Shown here piece after piece: positions 10,471-23,034 of a DNA stretch of 64,000 nucleotides; position 1 is the stretch's first letter; each line of letters begins with the position of its first letter. Made by a program: the position numbers and the translations under genes. The stretch is taken from positions 5,146,001 to 5,210,000 of the forward strand of contig JAHCVI010000001.1 of assembly GCA_019096155.1 (NCBI GenBank), in the 5' to 3' direction. The DNA comes from Staphylotrichum longicolle (Eukaryota; Ascomycota; Sordariomycetes; Sordariales; Chaetomiaceae). Under the pieces are notes generated by a model. That model saw only the letters and a program-made list of their open reading frames with translations. It was not told where the DNA came from and made no database searches.

Positions 10471-12739
10471 TTACTGCCGGCCACTCCAGTCGCTGCTCCA
10501 GATGAAAGTTCGGCAACGGAACTCCGTCCCTTGCTCCTTGTCCCCCGAGGGACCCAGCGGACGGGCACACATGAAGAAGGATCTGCCTGTGACGGTGTCA
10601 GTGGAGCTGGAGAAAGACAACAATGGAGCAAAGAACATGAGGGATACTGAAGTAGAAGAGGCGGATGGAAAGTTCCGACAGGAAAGCGAGAGATGGGACC
10701 ATGAGGACAAGGAGAGAGACGGCAAAGGAAAACTACATACCGCAGTTGATGCCGGCCTTCTTGGTGACCAGCATCTGGCAGTCCTCTCCATGCTCGCACC
10801 TGGGGACGACTCGCTTGCCAAGGAGCTTCGACCAGGACTCCTTGGCTTCGATGGGGTCAAACACCTTCTCTGGGGACGAGCTCTCGGGTTTGGGGCTTCG
10901 ATCCACGACATTCTGAACCCCCGCTGCTGTGACGGGCCCGCTGCTTGATTTGCTGGGCCGAGGGCTCTGCTTTGAGACGAATGTCGGGGAGCCATTTCCA
11001 GCTGGAGTCCGGCCCGCAGTAATAGTGTCGTCTGGTTCACTGGCAGAACTGGTTTCTCGTGTCGGAGTTTTAGGTTTGAAGAAACCTTTCAGGCTGCTCT
11101 GAGATTTGCCCAGCGTGGGTTTTGTGGAATTCTCCCTGTTGAGGGCAACCTTTCCCTTCTTCTGGGGCCGAGTCTGGGGAGTCGAGGGCTCTGCCTGCCG
11201 TTTCGCTGTCTGGGGTTTCTGGGGGGATGATAGTGTGGTGCTGCTTGGCTCGCTGCTCATGACTGTCGCCGACGCTGCTACTTGGCTTGATGAGTGCGAC
11301 GCGGAAAGTGTGCCATCTAGTTGGGACTTGCCATTTCCCACGCTGGCTGCACGACTTGGAATACTGGGTTTGTCTTGAATGATTGTCTGCGTTGGTTTGG
11401 GATCCGGCTTCGTTGACGGGGTGGTCTTCTTGAAGAACATATCCCGAATGCTCTGCCGCCGGTCGAACTCGGGGATAAGCTTCGCCGACGTGGGAAGGAG
11501 ATCCTTGGGAGACCACTCTCGTTGCCGTTGCCCGTCTTTGAACATGCCTGGAGGGTTCATGACATCTTCAATGCGGACCTTGGTGCCATCGAGACTGACG
11601 GTGTCACCGAGTGTAGCGAATACGGGACAGTGGTCGGACCCCAGCAGGCCCTCTTGGATGTTGGAGTCGATGAACCAGTCCTTGATTGCAGAACTGCACA
11701 GAACGTAATCTATCCGGCTTCCAAAGTTGCCTGGCCGCGCATTCTTCCTGGTCTCCCAGCAGGTGTACATGCCTGCGCGTGTGGGATGGAATTCCCTGCA
11801 GAGGTCCCAGAGAACGGGCTCTTCGCGCCCTTCGTCCCTCTGTCCTTCGACACGCCCTCCAAAGACCAAATGATTGAGGAAGCGTCGTGATGGCGTCGAC
11901 AAAAACTCATCCAGCGTCATGCCCTCCTTCCGCAGGCGTTCTGCCAAGCCAGCGGTGTCCAGCTCGGAGCGGACGATGTTGAGGTCGCCGCAGAGAAAGA
12001 CTTGCTTTCCCATCGCAACCAGGTTGCGGACCCGTACGTCAATGGCATCGATGTACGCCTCGCGGAACTCTGTCCTTGTTTCGTCTCGAGTCGCAGGGCT
12101 GTAGAGTCCGATGAGAACGAAAGCAGGGAACTCGAGAATCACGCAGCGGCCTTCGGAGTCGAGAGTTTGTTCGTCGACGGAGTCAGAGAGTTGTCCAGGC
12201 GCTGGGTACCCGCCAATTTGCTGATCTTCAGGAAGATCCCGGAACTTGGTAGAGGAGTTTGGGAGACAAAGCGCACCAGTGATGCCCTCCTCAGCTCGGA
12301 TGGGACAGCACTTGGAAGAGCGTGTATAGATGGCAACGCCCGAGTATCCTTGTTATGGAGTTAGGAACCGTAACACACGGCAGACAACAGCTCAGATTGG
12401 CGAACCTTTCTTGTACTTTGGGAGACTGAAAAAGACGTCCCAACCGGAAACCAAGACCATGTCATCCCTGAGATCCTTTCGCTGGATCTTGGTCTCCTGC
12501 ATCACAACAATGTCGGCCTCTAGGGTGTCAAACATGGCCTGAAGATGGTCAGTTTGGCGGGCCTGTCAAGGCAGAAACGGCGGGAGGACGTACCTGGAAA
12601 GTACGGTTCTCACGCCATGGCTGATACCCGAATGGGTTCCGTATGCCATTGACTGCGAGCTCATCAGCGACGAAAAAGAGCATGGCAACTACCAGAGAAG
12701 GGATATCGCACCATTCCATGTCGTGATTCGAAACGGCAT
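10471..12739 (-). CDS. APN2: Apn2 class II AP endonuclease (DNA lyase)
   Basis: Cleaves abasic sites and 3' blocking lesions in base-excision repair. Exons on the minus strand: 12739-12712, 12652-12594, 12538-12406, 12348-10741, 10586-10471; introns of 59, 55, 57 and 154 nt; 647 residues. Exonuclease-endonuclease-phosphatase fold motifs: TTWNVNGIR at the start (catalytic Asn), MQETKIQ (metal Glu near residue 44), CGDLNIV, SRIDYVL and GSDHCPV. The tail has two PCNA-box-like motifs, QSIRDMFF (11432-11455) and QSSLKGFF (11078-11101), then a GRF zinc finger (CEHGEDCQM ... GRSFFMCARP ... FRCRTFIW). The tiny first exon was set by recovering MPFRITTWN upstream of the VNGIR exon. It is the standard right flank of MAT loci. 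Confidence 0.94.
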
Positions 12740-13454
12740 CTTGACTGGACCTTCCACGTTGCCGTCGTGGCCGCTGAGCTGTGACTTCTTTAAAAGTGGA
12801 TGGGTGGCAACGAGGGAACACCTTGAAGTTCTCGATGAAATATTGGAGAACTCAGAAAGGGGAACGCGCGATGAGACGAACGGACCATGGGCGAAGCGAA
12901 AGCAGGTTTCAAGGGCTCAAACGAAGGAGATTCGACGCATTCACGGTCGCAAACTCAAGAGGGTATAATCGCTCCTTTCCCATTCTGGAAACGCATCAAT
13001 GAGTCCCTCGTCTCCTGTTGGTAAAATAGCCTGCCTGCGGCTTCACTCTTGTTTCATTATGGTCCTGAGCGCAACCGGAGAATGCGGTTCACAAATGGAA
13101 AATGGTATCCTTCCACGCCACGTCCAACCAACTTTTGGAGGATGGCAGGCACCACGACCAAGCGCACCTGCTGGTCGCGCAGTCACCTGACCTGAGCCAA
13201 ACGGTGTCATTCCTGGACTTGGCGACCTGTTGGCTCGTGCACCGGCAAGCTCCCACACAAACCCGAGGTCTAACCGAAAAATGAGCTGATCGGGGTCTGA
13301 CCTCACACCAGCAGACCAGTCAGCAGGAGCTCAGCCAAAAAGCGGGTCAATTGCTTCATCCATCTCTGCTTGCCTCGGACAGCTCCCACCACCAAGGCAT
13401 TGACCACTCCGCACCACCTTCGAATCGAGCCGCCGCCGAAGCACTTCCACCACA
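12740..13454. promoter_or_regulatory. divergent APN2 / COX13 upstream region
   Basis: 715 nt between head-to-head APN2 and COX13. It must carry both promoters. No gene and no clear element was seen. Confidence 0.45.
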
Positions 13455-14311
13455 ATGTTTGCCCAGCGCCAGGTTGCCCGCGCTGCCCAGCGCTACGGCG
13501 CCCAGTTCCGTGCCCAGGCCCAGCGCCGCTTCGCCAGCCACGAGACCGAGAACCACTTCATCCGCGAGCGCCGCCACGTCAAGGAGCACGCTGGTGCCAC
13601 CACTGGTACGGACTACACCCCCCGCTCCACATGGCATCAATTGACCGGAGAGCTGACTGGAAAACAGAGCTGTGGCGCAAGATCTCCCTCTAGTATGCCT
13701 TCTCTATCCCACCCCTATCCCCGATGCGTGGTTTTCGTGATCCCTTCCGATCTCCTTGTCCCCGGGCCGACGACCTTTCCAATTGGCGATACGAGAGAGC
13801 CAAAGAGCGAGAGGCTCTTCAGCAGCAACAGACAGCGAGAACAGGACGGAGAAAGAGAACCACGACAAGGAGCAGCACAAACATCAGACCACAAAAACGG
13901 AGCTAACCATAACCCCCTTCCAAACAGTGCCATCCCCCCTCCCTCCTCCTCGCCGGCCTGAACGCCTACAACCTCTGGAGCGAGCATTGGGAGCACTGGT
14001 CGCACATGCCCCCTCTTGAGGAGCGCGTCGAGTACCCCTACCAGAACATCCGCACCCGCAACTTTCCCTGGGGCCGACGGTGACAAGGTATGTTTGATCT
14101 CTAAATCTGCCAGCAGGATGATCAATGAGCTAACGGTTGCTACTAGACCATCTTGTACGTACACTCACCCAATCTCCGTCATAAAGACTGGGGATGAGGA
14201 AACAGCGTGACACAAGCGCGCAGAGTGGAATGAAATGAATTGAATCGCTAACAGTGCCCCCGCAGCTGGAACGACGAGGTCAACTACCACAACAAGGACA
14301 AGACCACCTAA
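13455..14311 (+). CDS. COX13: Cytochrome c oxidase subunit VIa (Cox13), with two apparent frameshifts
   Basis: Small inner-membrane subunit of respiratory complex IV. Exons 13455-13605, 13668-13692, 13928-14087, 14147-14154, 14266-14311. The presequence is MFAQRQVARAAQR; mature landmarks are ELWRKISLY, AGLNAYNLWSEHWEHW, PPLEERVEYPYQNIRTRNF and FWNDEVNYHNKDK. Two frame problems occur in exon 3: one base too few near the run of six C at 13934-13939, and one extra C in the GGGGCC at 14070-14075. The exon sum (390 nt) is a multiple of three, so the shifts compensate and about 129 residues are restored. Both lie in homopolymer-like GC sequence, so assembly error is more likely than inactivation. 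It is the expected APN2 neighbour in MAT synteny. Confidence 0.88.
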
Positions 14312-14789
14312 GTGGGAAGGCGAGGACCAATCTCGCTTGTCGTTAGAGGAGGACCGGGCGACAACGGAGGTGTACACGTAGACGGAACGAGAAGAGAGCA
14401 AACACAAGCGGACTGTACATGTTTCCTAGAGTCGTAAGAACCAGGTCCCAGTGATGGGAGCCTCTTTTGTGATAGACCTGCCGTGCTTTCCGGACGTGGC
14501 CTGTGGCTTGCATATGCCTGCTCTCGATCTAACCGACAGGTGCTTAGTGATGTTTGCATGGTGTACTTGCGCAGAAAGGGAAGTCCACCTCTCAACTGCA
14601 TCGGTAAGAGCTCGCAGACATCCTGGCCGCTCCCCAGTAACGGCAAGGAACTAAACCTGAGACGTCTGAATTGACAACCACGTTTCCCTCTCTGTCGCCC
14701 GAGCCAGCACCAGAGCATCACCCAACTCTGATCCTGCCACAATTCCATCTACAGCTCTCAACACCGGCCGGTCCCTGATAATTCCAACC
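14312..14789. other. COX13-APC5 convergent 3' spacer
   Basis: 478 nt between two gene ends. Nothing beyond presumed 3' untranslated sequence was seen. Confidence 0.5.
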
Positions 14790-17243
14790 CTACCCCTTCC
14801 TGGCGAGTTCTTCTTTCCACAACCCCAAATACGTATCCGCACAGCTGTCAGCTCGCACCAGATCCCCTTCCGCCCTAAACAGCGCCGCCTTCTTTGCCAT
14901 CATCTCACACCTCTTATCCACATCCTCCACGGCGGAGAAGCACTCAAACGCCGAGTCCAGGTTCCTGTGAACCTTGCCCAGCATCTTCGCACGCTCGGCA
15001 GCCCCCTCCCTACTTTCCATCTCCGCCGCCAGCCCCATCCGCGCGTCCGCCAGCAGGCTGTACAGCGTCCCCGCCGTGTACGCAACGTCCGTTTCCAGAC
15101 AGCGCGGCAGGATGGCCAGGAGCAGCTGCTCGGCCCCGGCAAACTCCCCGAGTGAGTTGAGGATGTTGGCCAGCGCGCCGATCGCCTGCCAGAGCAACGA
15201 GACGAGCCGTGCGCGCCACGCCATGCTGGCTGCGCGCATCGCGATGGTGAAGCCTTTTTCTGGACGGCCGATGCAGTCAAAGAGGTGAACTTTCATGAGC
15301 AAGAGGCGGATGCGCAGGTTGGAGTCTCTGTTGCCCTCTCGGAGTTCCGAGATGAGCCGGTCGACTTTGGTAAAAGCCGCTTCGTAGTCCTGACGGCGAG
15401 TGAGTGCCTCGATGTGGAGCGAGTCAATGGTGTAGACCATGTCGGGCTCGATGTCCTCGGGCGTGTTCTGGAGGAGCTGGGAGAGCAGAGTCTCGGCGGA
15501 GTCGAGATTGTTGTGATGGAGGTCTCGGCGCAGCTTGAGGAGTCCGCGGTAGAGGTGCCAGTACTGGTCGGGCTTCGCGGAGCGGAGCGAGTTGGTGTCG
15601 ACGCCCTCCAACTTGGCAAATGCTGCCTCGTATTGTCCCTTGCCGGCGAGCGTGCCTGCCATCCTGCAAGTAAGTTTCAGCTGGTCATCAAAGACCGAGC
15701 TGTGGGCATGACACCGGAGGAAGACCTCACAGGTCATGGCCGACATGATAGCCATGCCGAGCCTGTCCCATAACGCGATACCCAGCGAGAGTTGAGGACC
15801 GATCATGGTCTTGACATTTTTCTCCACAATGATTTGGGAGCTTCGCACCATGCTCTCCAGGGCCGCCGAGATGCTTTCGCCGTTTGCCAGCCCAAGTTTG
15901 GCTTCGCTCAGCAATGCCGAGCTCCATAGTATCCACATACCCGTCTCCTTTGCCTTGGCTCGGAGGAAGGCGAGAGACTCCTTGCCGCTTCCAAGCATGC
16001 TGTTGTCCTCAAGCTCTTTGACGAGATTTGGGTGAGCTCTACTGAAATGGAAGAACCAGTTAAGGGCAAAGTTGAGACATGTCGTATCCCTGTTCTCCTT
16101 CGCTGTTGAGATGGCTTCCAACATGGTCGCCACAGCCTCCTTGTGGCAGCCAAAGTCTGACTGCACAATTCCGAGATTCAGCAAGGCATATTGGTAAAAC
16201 AGACGATCTCGGTTTTGCATGGTGTAATCAAAGTATCGATGGAGGTTGTCGAAAGATGCTGGGAACTCGCCGGACCGCCACGAGTCGGAAAAGCTGCTCC
16301 TGTTAAGCTGTATCCCTAATGTTGTTTTTGCGGACAAGAACCAACCTGAGATAATGTGACAAGCTCGGGACGACGCGACTGCTCTGCACCATCTTCTGGA
16401 ATTGGTCCCTAATGTTTGGTGGTACTCTTGCTCCGTACTCTGCATCGGTTAGAAGGTTTGCCGTTACGAAAATCAAGGAAGAGACTCACTTTGTACCTGC
16501 TCAATCTGAAATTCCAACAGGCTTTCGACATCATCGGTGCTGACGGGCAGCGTAGGGTCCTGATCGTCCATGAGCAGCATACTCCCGTAGGCCGCCACCG
16601 CAATCTCGTCCGTTTGTGGGCCCCACTCATGTTCACCATCCAGGAGCACCGAGTCAAAACTGAGCCGGTTGTAGTGAGGGTTCCGCCGTCTCCAATGCCC
16701 GGCGGTGGGCTGGCGGTATTTGACAAAGGCCTTCCACAGCTCGGCGACATGGTCGAAGTGTAATTTGGAGAACTCGAGGTTTGATCTCCTGACAAACACT
16801 CCGAATGGGGAATTCCGCGAGAGAAGAACACCGGACGGGAGTGTCTCGCCGCGCTCGGTCATCTCGCGCAGCTCGGCTTTGGTCCTCGCGAGCAGGTTGG
16901 GTAGCCGGTCAAAGAACTCGTGGAGAGCGTGGAGAGAGTCAATGCCCCAGAGTTTCTCCAAAAACCTGTCCCATAGATTACGGCCTGGAAGGCGGTCAGC
17001 TGCAGCAAATGGTGCCAGCAGCTCCTCGAACCGTTGAGCAGATACGGTGAGACTGATCGTGTTGTCTGCCCTCTTCCACTGATCGTCGGGGGTCGATGAG
17101 GGTCCTTTCAGGTCGCAGTCGAGTAGATGGGATGCGAGAAAGTTGATCACCGGGATAATGGCATCGTTGGGAACCGCTCCTTCAATGTAAAGCTCGACCA
17201 AAGCCAGCAGGCCGAGCTTGGAGGGAGCCAGGTACCGCGACAT
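14790..17243 (-). CDS. APC5: Anaphase-promoting complex subunit 5
   Basis: TPR-containing scaffold subunit of the APC/C ubiquitin ligase, which drives mitotic exit. Exons on the minus strand: 17243-16490, 16439-16346, 16293-14790; introns of 50 and 52 nt; 783 residues. Landmarks: an N-terminal MSRYLAPSKLGLLALVELY, then FDNLHRYFDYTMQNRDRLFYQYALLNLGIVQ with helical TPR repeats to the C-terminus. For the second intron I took the acceptor that yields SHYLSFSDSWRSGEF, because the nearer AG breaks the frame. The protein ends in YLGLWKEELARKG. Its place after COX13 completes the conserved MAT-flank order. Confidence 0.9.
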
Positions 17244-18237
17244 GGCTTCATTCGGCCCAAGCCGGGCGGGCGGCTATTTGACGCTCGCAAAAGCCGCAAG
17301 ACGGATGCCCAGAGATCAAGAGTTAAAGTCGGAGTATGGTAGTCAAATTGGTTGCTTGCTGCGCCTAGCTCCCGTTACCTGAAGGCTTGTGGAATGGGCA
17401 GCGCTGATTTAGAGAGGCCAATCTTGCGGTCAACTGATGTTGTGTTTGGGCCAGAAGTTGAAGGTAGATGCCAGAAGAAATGGGGCCCTCCAAATTTAAC
17501 CGTCCTTGCCAGCTGGAGATGATTCGGACCGGGACCGCTGAGCGTCAAAGATTTGCGTCTTCATTCGGAAGTCGCGATGGTGAACGCGTCGTGGATTAGA
17601 ATCCAAGGTGGGCAACCTAAGGTGTGGGGTGATTGGCTTATCTGAACCTCCCTCACACAAGACCTCAATCACCAAACCTGTGTGTCTGACTCACCCTTCA
17701 AGCTATGGACTACCCAAATAAGTCAGTGACGCTGATACAGAAGGCGGGCAAAGTTGAATCAAGGCTCATTCATTGATGTTTCGGGGCAGAGTGAGAGCAG
17801 TGTTGTGGAGTGAGGGGTTCCAGGTTGTTTAGCTGGCTTCACTGAGATGAGAAACTGAACTATTGCAACCCAGCACTCTAGCAATGGGACCCCCCGTCTT
17901 TACACTGAATCTTCTATTTATTGTAACAAGAGTGTTGGAGTCAAACTCCCTATCCATTACAACCTCTTTCCCTTCGACCCTCGCCGCATCCTCTCCCTCC
18001 ACCCTCCTGAGAGTCGGTGTAAGTAAAGCGCCAACAGGCGCGAAATTGATAAAAACAGGTATCATAATATGCATTCAAAAAGCGAGTGGCAGCGCCAGCC
18101 TACAGCCCACCTCCATTCCATTGCCGTGTAGCCATGCCCGAAGCGCCGATGTCCCCACTGAAATGCAATAAACACGAAAGCCACACAGACGCCTCCAATG
18201 GTAGATGCAATCCTCCCAAACTCACCACGGCTCCGGA
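17244..18237. other. gene-free interval, APC5 upstream region
   Basis: About 1 kb separating the APC5 start from the end of the PA/RING gene, both on the minus strand. It contains the presumed APC5 promoter; no gene or repeat was recognised. Confidence 0.5.
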
Positions 18238-20825
18238 TCAACGGCCGCGGTCCTCTCCCGCCGCTTCCCGCCCTGTCGGGAACGACGAGCTCCCTCCAAA
18301 GCGGCTTGTGAAGGCGCTGAACCAGACGTCATTGCGGTTTGCCTGCCAGTCCTGCCTTGATCCCTGGTTCCAGGAAGGGCCCCGCTCAAGATCATCGAGC
18401 CGGTTCGGGGAGGCGAGCCTGTCTTGATAGGTTTCGGGTTCTTCTTCGTCGTTGCTCTCGTAGCCATCCTCTCGGAACGGCTCGTATTGTGGGCCAGACG
18501 ATGTTCCCCGAGCTAGTGATCGGACAACATCGCTTTTGCAGATCGGGCATGTGCGTCGTCTAGTGGTGAGCCATGGGGTTCTTCATCTCGTTAGCATGTT
18601 TCATTGAGCCATCAGGAGTCATGGCGACTTACATGCACTCGGCGTGAAACTCGTGTCCGCAGGGGAGGCTCATGACCCTGCTGACGCCGTCGACGTACTC
18701 CTCCAAGCAGACGACGCACTCGACTTGTCTACCCATGTACTTCTTCCATTGGCTAGATGTGCCGCGTGTATTCTTTTCGGGGGAAGGCGGCCGCGTCGTT
18801 TGCAAGGCGTCATGCACGGTTAGGAGGTCTTCGGCGTCAGGAATGCCGGTGGTAGTGTGGGACCGTGGCCGCGACCGAGAAGAACCTTGCAGCAACGGTG
18901 TTGTGGGAGAAGAGCTCGTAGGTGACGGCGTTCTTGGTGTCTCGGTCGGTGAGGGGGCTACTGTGTGGTATGTCCGCACCGGAAGCTGATCCACCACGGA
19001 CTTTGGAGCTCTCCATCTCCGCATGCGGATTTTTACCCGTAGAATCAATAGAGCATACACGACTGTCAGTGTTATCAGAGGACTGATAACTAAGACTAGA
19101 AGGGTATCGAAAAAGGGGCTGGCGCTGCCAGTTGGTGTGATGGTGACCCAAAGGCCGTCGTGGGCATCGTTGCCACTGAGGGTCGTGGAGATGGGAGTCG
19201 TTATCGTGGCCGAGGAACGCTGTTTCTCGTCTGATGCGTGGCCCAATCCGCCTACCGCTTCTTCCTCGCCGCCGAATATTCTCGAAAAGAAACCGCGCCG
19301 TGATTCTGAAGAGGACCCCGGCTGCCCTGATGCGGGAGAGGCCGAATTTCCAGCTCTTGGCATATACTCTCCACTTCCTGGGGTGATACTGCCGCCTTTT
19401 GGTCCATTCGTGTCCTCAGACCGGCTGTTGCTCGCCTTGCCGGCCTGCCTGGCCGAGGCTCCAGAGCCGCTGGACCTCGTTCTGTCATGCTCTGGAGTAG
19501 ATCCGGCAAGATCGGGATCACGCCAGTCTTGCACTCCGATTTGAAAGCCATCACCAGACGTCTTGGTAGTAGAGCCCTTTGCTCCGTCTTTTCCAACCTT
19601 GTCTAGACCATTCTTGACAAGACCGGCCTTCTCCTTGCCTCGGTCATCAACCAAGACCCAATCGAGTTGACCACTGCTGGGGGGCCGACTCCTCTCGGTA
19701 TCAATGGCCTGATTGTATTCCGGGTGGAATAATCGAGAAAACAAACTTCTTCTTGCCGCAGTTTGTTTCAAGGAGCTGTGTTCAGCATCGTCCTGAGATG
19801 AGCTCGTAGCTAGAGTGCTGGAAGTGTGCCTGGCAGCTACTCCTGCCTTCTTCACATCCTTGACTTTCCCAGATTTGGCGGAGAGCTGGGCTTTCAGCCG
19901 AGGATCGCTTTTTTCGTTGAGAGTTGCCTTGTTGAAACTCCCGGGTTGCATGAGTGACGACAGGAGGTGGGCGGTCGTGCGCGACGTGAAGACCGAGGGG
20001 ATCGTGACGTTGCTGACGTCGCCCCGAGCAAACATCTGGATCAACGGTCCACCTTTTTGGTTGTCCCCGACAATGAGTGCGATGGCGCCGCGGCGCTGAG
20101 CCCATTTGACCTTCTCAAGAAAACCACAACCTCCTCGGCTCAGGAGAACAACCTTGCCCGTAATCTCGGCTGTCTCTTGTATCGACTGGATATCGGCATG
20201 GGTCGATCCTGAGGCAGCCGGGCTGCCGTTGTAAGGGCGACTCGTCTGCTGAAGCCCTTGGTGGAGATGGTCGTCCGTACCGTCATCCACAACCTCGAGT
20301 GTGCCCGTCGTCGTTTCTCTTGTACCGCGTCCTGGCCAACCATGGCATCGGTCGCTAGATCGGGCGTTTGGGTCTCTTCTCGTTGATGCCGATGGGCCCA
20401 GGCTTGCTGGTAGCCGACCCCTGCTTCGCCGCGTTGAGGGACAGTTTCGGCTTTCCGCTTTCCCATCCGGGGATATCGCTGCATCCTAACTCCCCTCGCC
20501 CTCGCTATCCTGCAGGCTCTCCTCAGAGAAGCCGACGCCGATCCACAGCTGTCCACTCAATCCGTTAGCTGCTAGCGGAGGGCCAAACGCTGCGGGTCGG
20601 GCCGGGAAAAGGTGCTGTTGTCATCGGTAAGGCTGATGGAGGCGCTTGGCGGAAATAGAGAGAAAGGCGTGGTGAAGGAGAAGAAAGGTCGGAGTGTTGA
20701 CTTTTGTGGCGGCGGCGACGACGACGCTGCGGGCCCTGGCGGCGGATCGAGCTGATGGACCGACACACGAGAAAGAAGGACGCGGAGAAGAAGAGAACGA
20801 GGATGGCGATCCGAGGAGGCCGCAT
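18238..20825 (-). CDS. Transmembrane PA-domain RING-H2 ubiquitin ligase (5' half frame-disrupted)
   Basis: Likely endomembrane/vacuolar RING E3 ligase. The solid part is 20290-18633 joined across a 52-nt intron to 18580-18238. It contains the protease-associated domain (TGKVVLLSRGGCGFLEKVKWAQRRGA), a Ser/Gly-rich lumenal linker, a membrane span (LLVLVISPLITLTVVYALLI) and a cytosolic tail with RING-H2: CVVCLEEY, LPCGHEFHAEC, TPWL, CPICK. A signal-anchor start (MRPPRIAILVLFF) at 20825 and pieces such as ANGLSGQLWIGVGF and GELGCSDIPGW lie between 20825 and 20290, but in different frames; about four one-base shifts are needed, several at G or C runs. The exact N-terminal model is therefore unknown. 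Assembly errors or a broken gene are both possible; the intact PA and RING parts favour a functional gene. Confidence 0.75.
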
Positions 20826-23034
20826 CGTGGACGAGATATTATCACGCGCTGCTTGATAAAGCGATAAAGCGTGTCTGGGCGGATTGTAGATTGCCTGATC
20901 TAAACAGGAGGAGGGTCGAGGAGAGGAAACGATATCTCGTGGCACTGCTCACCAGAGTCAGGCCGTATCGCGTTTGGGCATTCGTGTAAACAGTCTAAAG
21001 CCCGAGGGTTGGCACGGAAATCAGTATGGTTTAGGGTGCGACGAGATCTCGAACTTCGGGATGGATGACGAGATGTCCGTCCCCGAGGGGCCTGTGATAG
21101 CAGCAGGTGGGGCGCGTGCCATCACGGGCACCTTCTTGGGCTGTCATGCAGCGCCTTCCCTGAGCGTGACACTCCAGCGCAATAAGGTTAAGGTACTGAG
21201 CAATAGAAGTACATGCATCTGGGCCGGCACCGTCAAGAGCCCGAGGTACCGGTACGAGATTGCGCCAAGCTGCTGCAGCGACCGGGATCAGCAGCCTCTC
21301 CCCCGCATTCTTTCGCCTCGTACCGTCTGCAGCACAGTCATCTCCGGGGTGTTCACAAACATCTGTGGTTACAAAAGCCCACCAGTTGTGCTCCGGTTTG
21401 TTTGGAAAACCTCGTAAACAGGTCGCAAAGGTGTGAAGCGACCGTAGGTAGGATTGCAATCTGAGCTCTCCGTACTTGGGCGGCATATCCCGAAACCAAA
21501 GTGCCTTGCAGAACAAGTTCTGGAAACACAGGCTCTGCAGCTTTGGAGAAGCGTTCGGTTCCTTGCATCACCCACCCCCCAAGCCTCACCAACGGGCAAT
21601 CCATTCTGATGCAAGCAGCGGTGAGTTACATGTACCCAGGTTTTGATAGCCTAGAATATAGCAACCTGTTGGCATTAGACTCAGTATCTGAGTTGCATCA
21701 AATGAACAAACAATAAGGAAGTGGATGCAAATACATACATATCTTGTTGGATGAAGCCTGTTCCCTGACAACCGACCTAAACTAACATGGATCAGAGGCT
21801 GACATCGCAGGGCTGGGTGCTTTCTGATGCTTTGGTGCCCGCAGTGGAGTTTGAGATCACCCGTTGTCGGTTGGTTTAGGTTCTGCATTTCCCGCACCCT
21901 GTCCGCCAGAATTTCCCTTAGAACGGTTCCTCTTTTGTTCTTTGGCCCTTCCACATCCGTTGCAGCTAACGACTGGCTAGCCTGGGACGACGAAGCGCTG
22001 CTGAAAGAGCCGCTCTGTCTCCCTCATGTCATGTCCAGACATTCTTCTGCTAATGACAAGCAGGCACGAGGTGGCTCTCGACGAGGCCCATCCGTGGAAC
22101 CATCATGTGTCGAGCGCTGCCGAGAATAAGCCAGCCGCATCGACTGCCAGAACAGAAGAAACAAGGCCAACACGCAGAGACTCTCAGTTCGCAGCCAAAC
22201 TTGATAAGCTACAACCGCTGAGCCTCAACAGAAAGCTGTTGTCCAGTGCGCTCCGTTGGCGCTGAAGGCCGAGGCTTGTCGCTTTAACACCGTAACAGCA
22301 TGACAATCTTGTTGAGGAGAGGCAGATCCGTCAGTTGAGTGACTTGAAAGATTCCCTGTGCCTCTCCGATAAGCAATCAGCTCGCTTCACAGCGACTGCC
22401 CGCAATAGCTTGCTGGGTACCTGGATGCGACAATGTCGGTATGTCGACCGGGTCTTTAAAGGAAAGGGTGGTTGTGGAGTATCAGCATAACACGGGTCTT
22501 GGATTTAAATGGTGGGAGCCTGTTCACGGGATCGGCTGGTTCCATCTCCTGTCCTATGAGGAGCACATTACAGATCTGATCACGAACCTCAAGCTCATCA
22601 GATCCTGCAGCTCGGTAAAGACATTCTCATGTAGGCATAGATGGCCTTGATCCATTTGCTAAATTGCAAGAAATGCCGTCGGCATACTGAAATGATGGGA
22701 TTGAACTGGACTTTGACGAAGTAATGCGGAGAGGGCGGCAGTTCCATTGGCGTTGGTTCCGGGTTTAGTGGGGACACCGGCAAATTGTGGGGCGCAGTCC
22801 AGTTTGATGGGCAGCCACAATTTGGAGGCTCAAATGTGGCTGAAAACCGCCGCAGCCCTAACCAAGGAAATCGCTTGGCCACACATTCCCAAAATTTCGC
22901 GACCCTTGACCCGCGAGAACCTGCACATCACAACGATCCGCCTGCCGACGACGACGCAGGTAAGTTTTAGTTGCCCGAAACACCTCGACCTTATTTCGTG
23001 ATACTAATTTACTGTCTACATAGCCACCGCCAAA
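20826..23034. other. gene-free interval before the eL37 gene
   Basis: About 2.2 kb with only short unsupported frames. The right end is the eL37 promoter and leader: a telomere-like GCCCTAACC at 22855-22863 and a likely leader intron at 22960-23023 (donor GTAAGT, acceptor ACATAG). The left end should contain the promoter of the PA/RING gene. Confidence 0.5.
22960..23023 (+). other. probable 5' leader intron of the eL37 gene
   Basis: 64-nt GTAAGT...TACATAG segment with a TACTAAT branch-like site, ending 11 nt before the start codon. Leader introns are common in fungal ribosomal-protein genes; it is inferred, not demonstrated. Confidence 0.6.
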
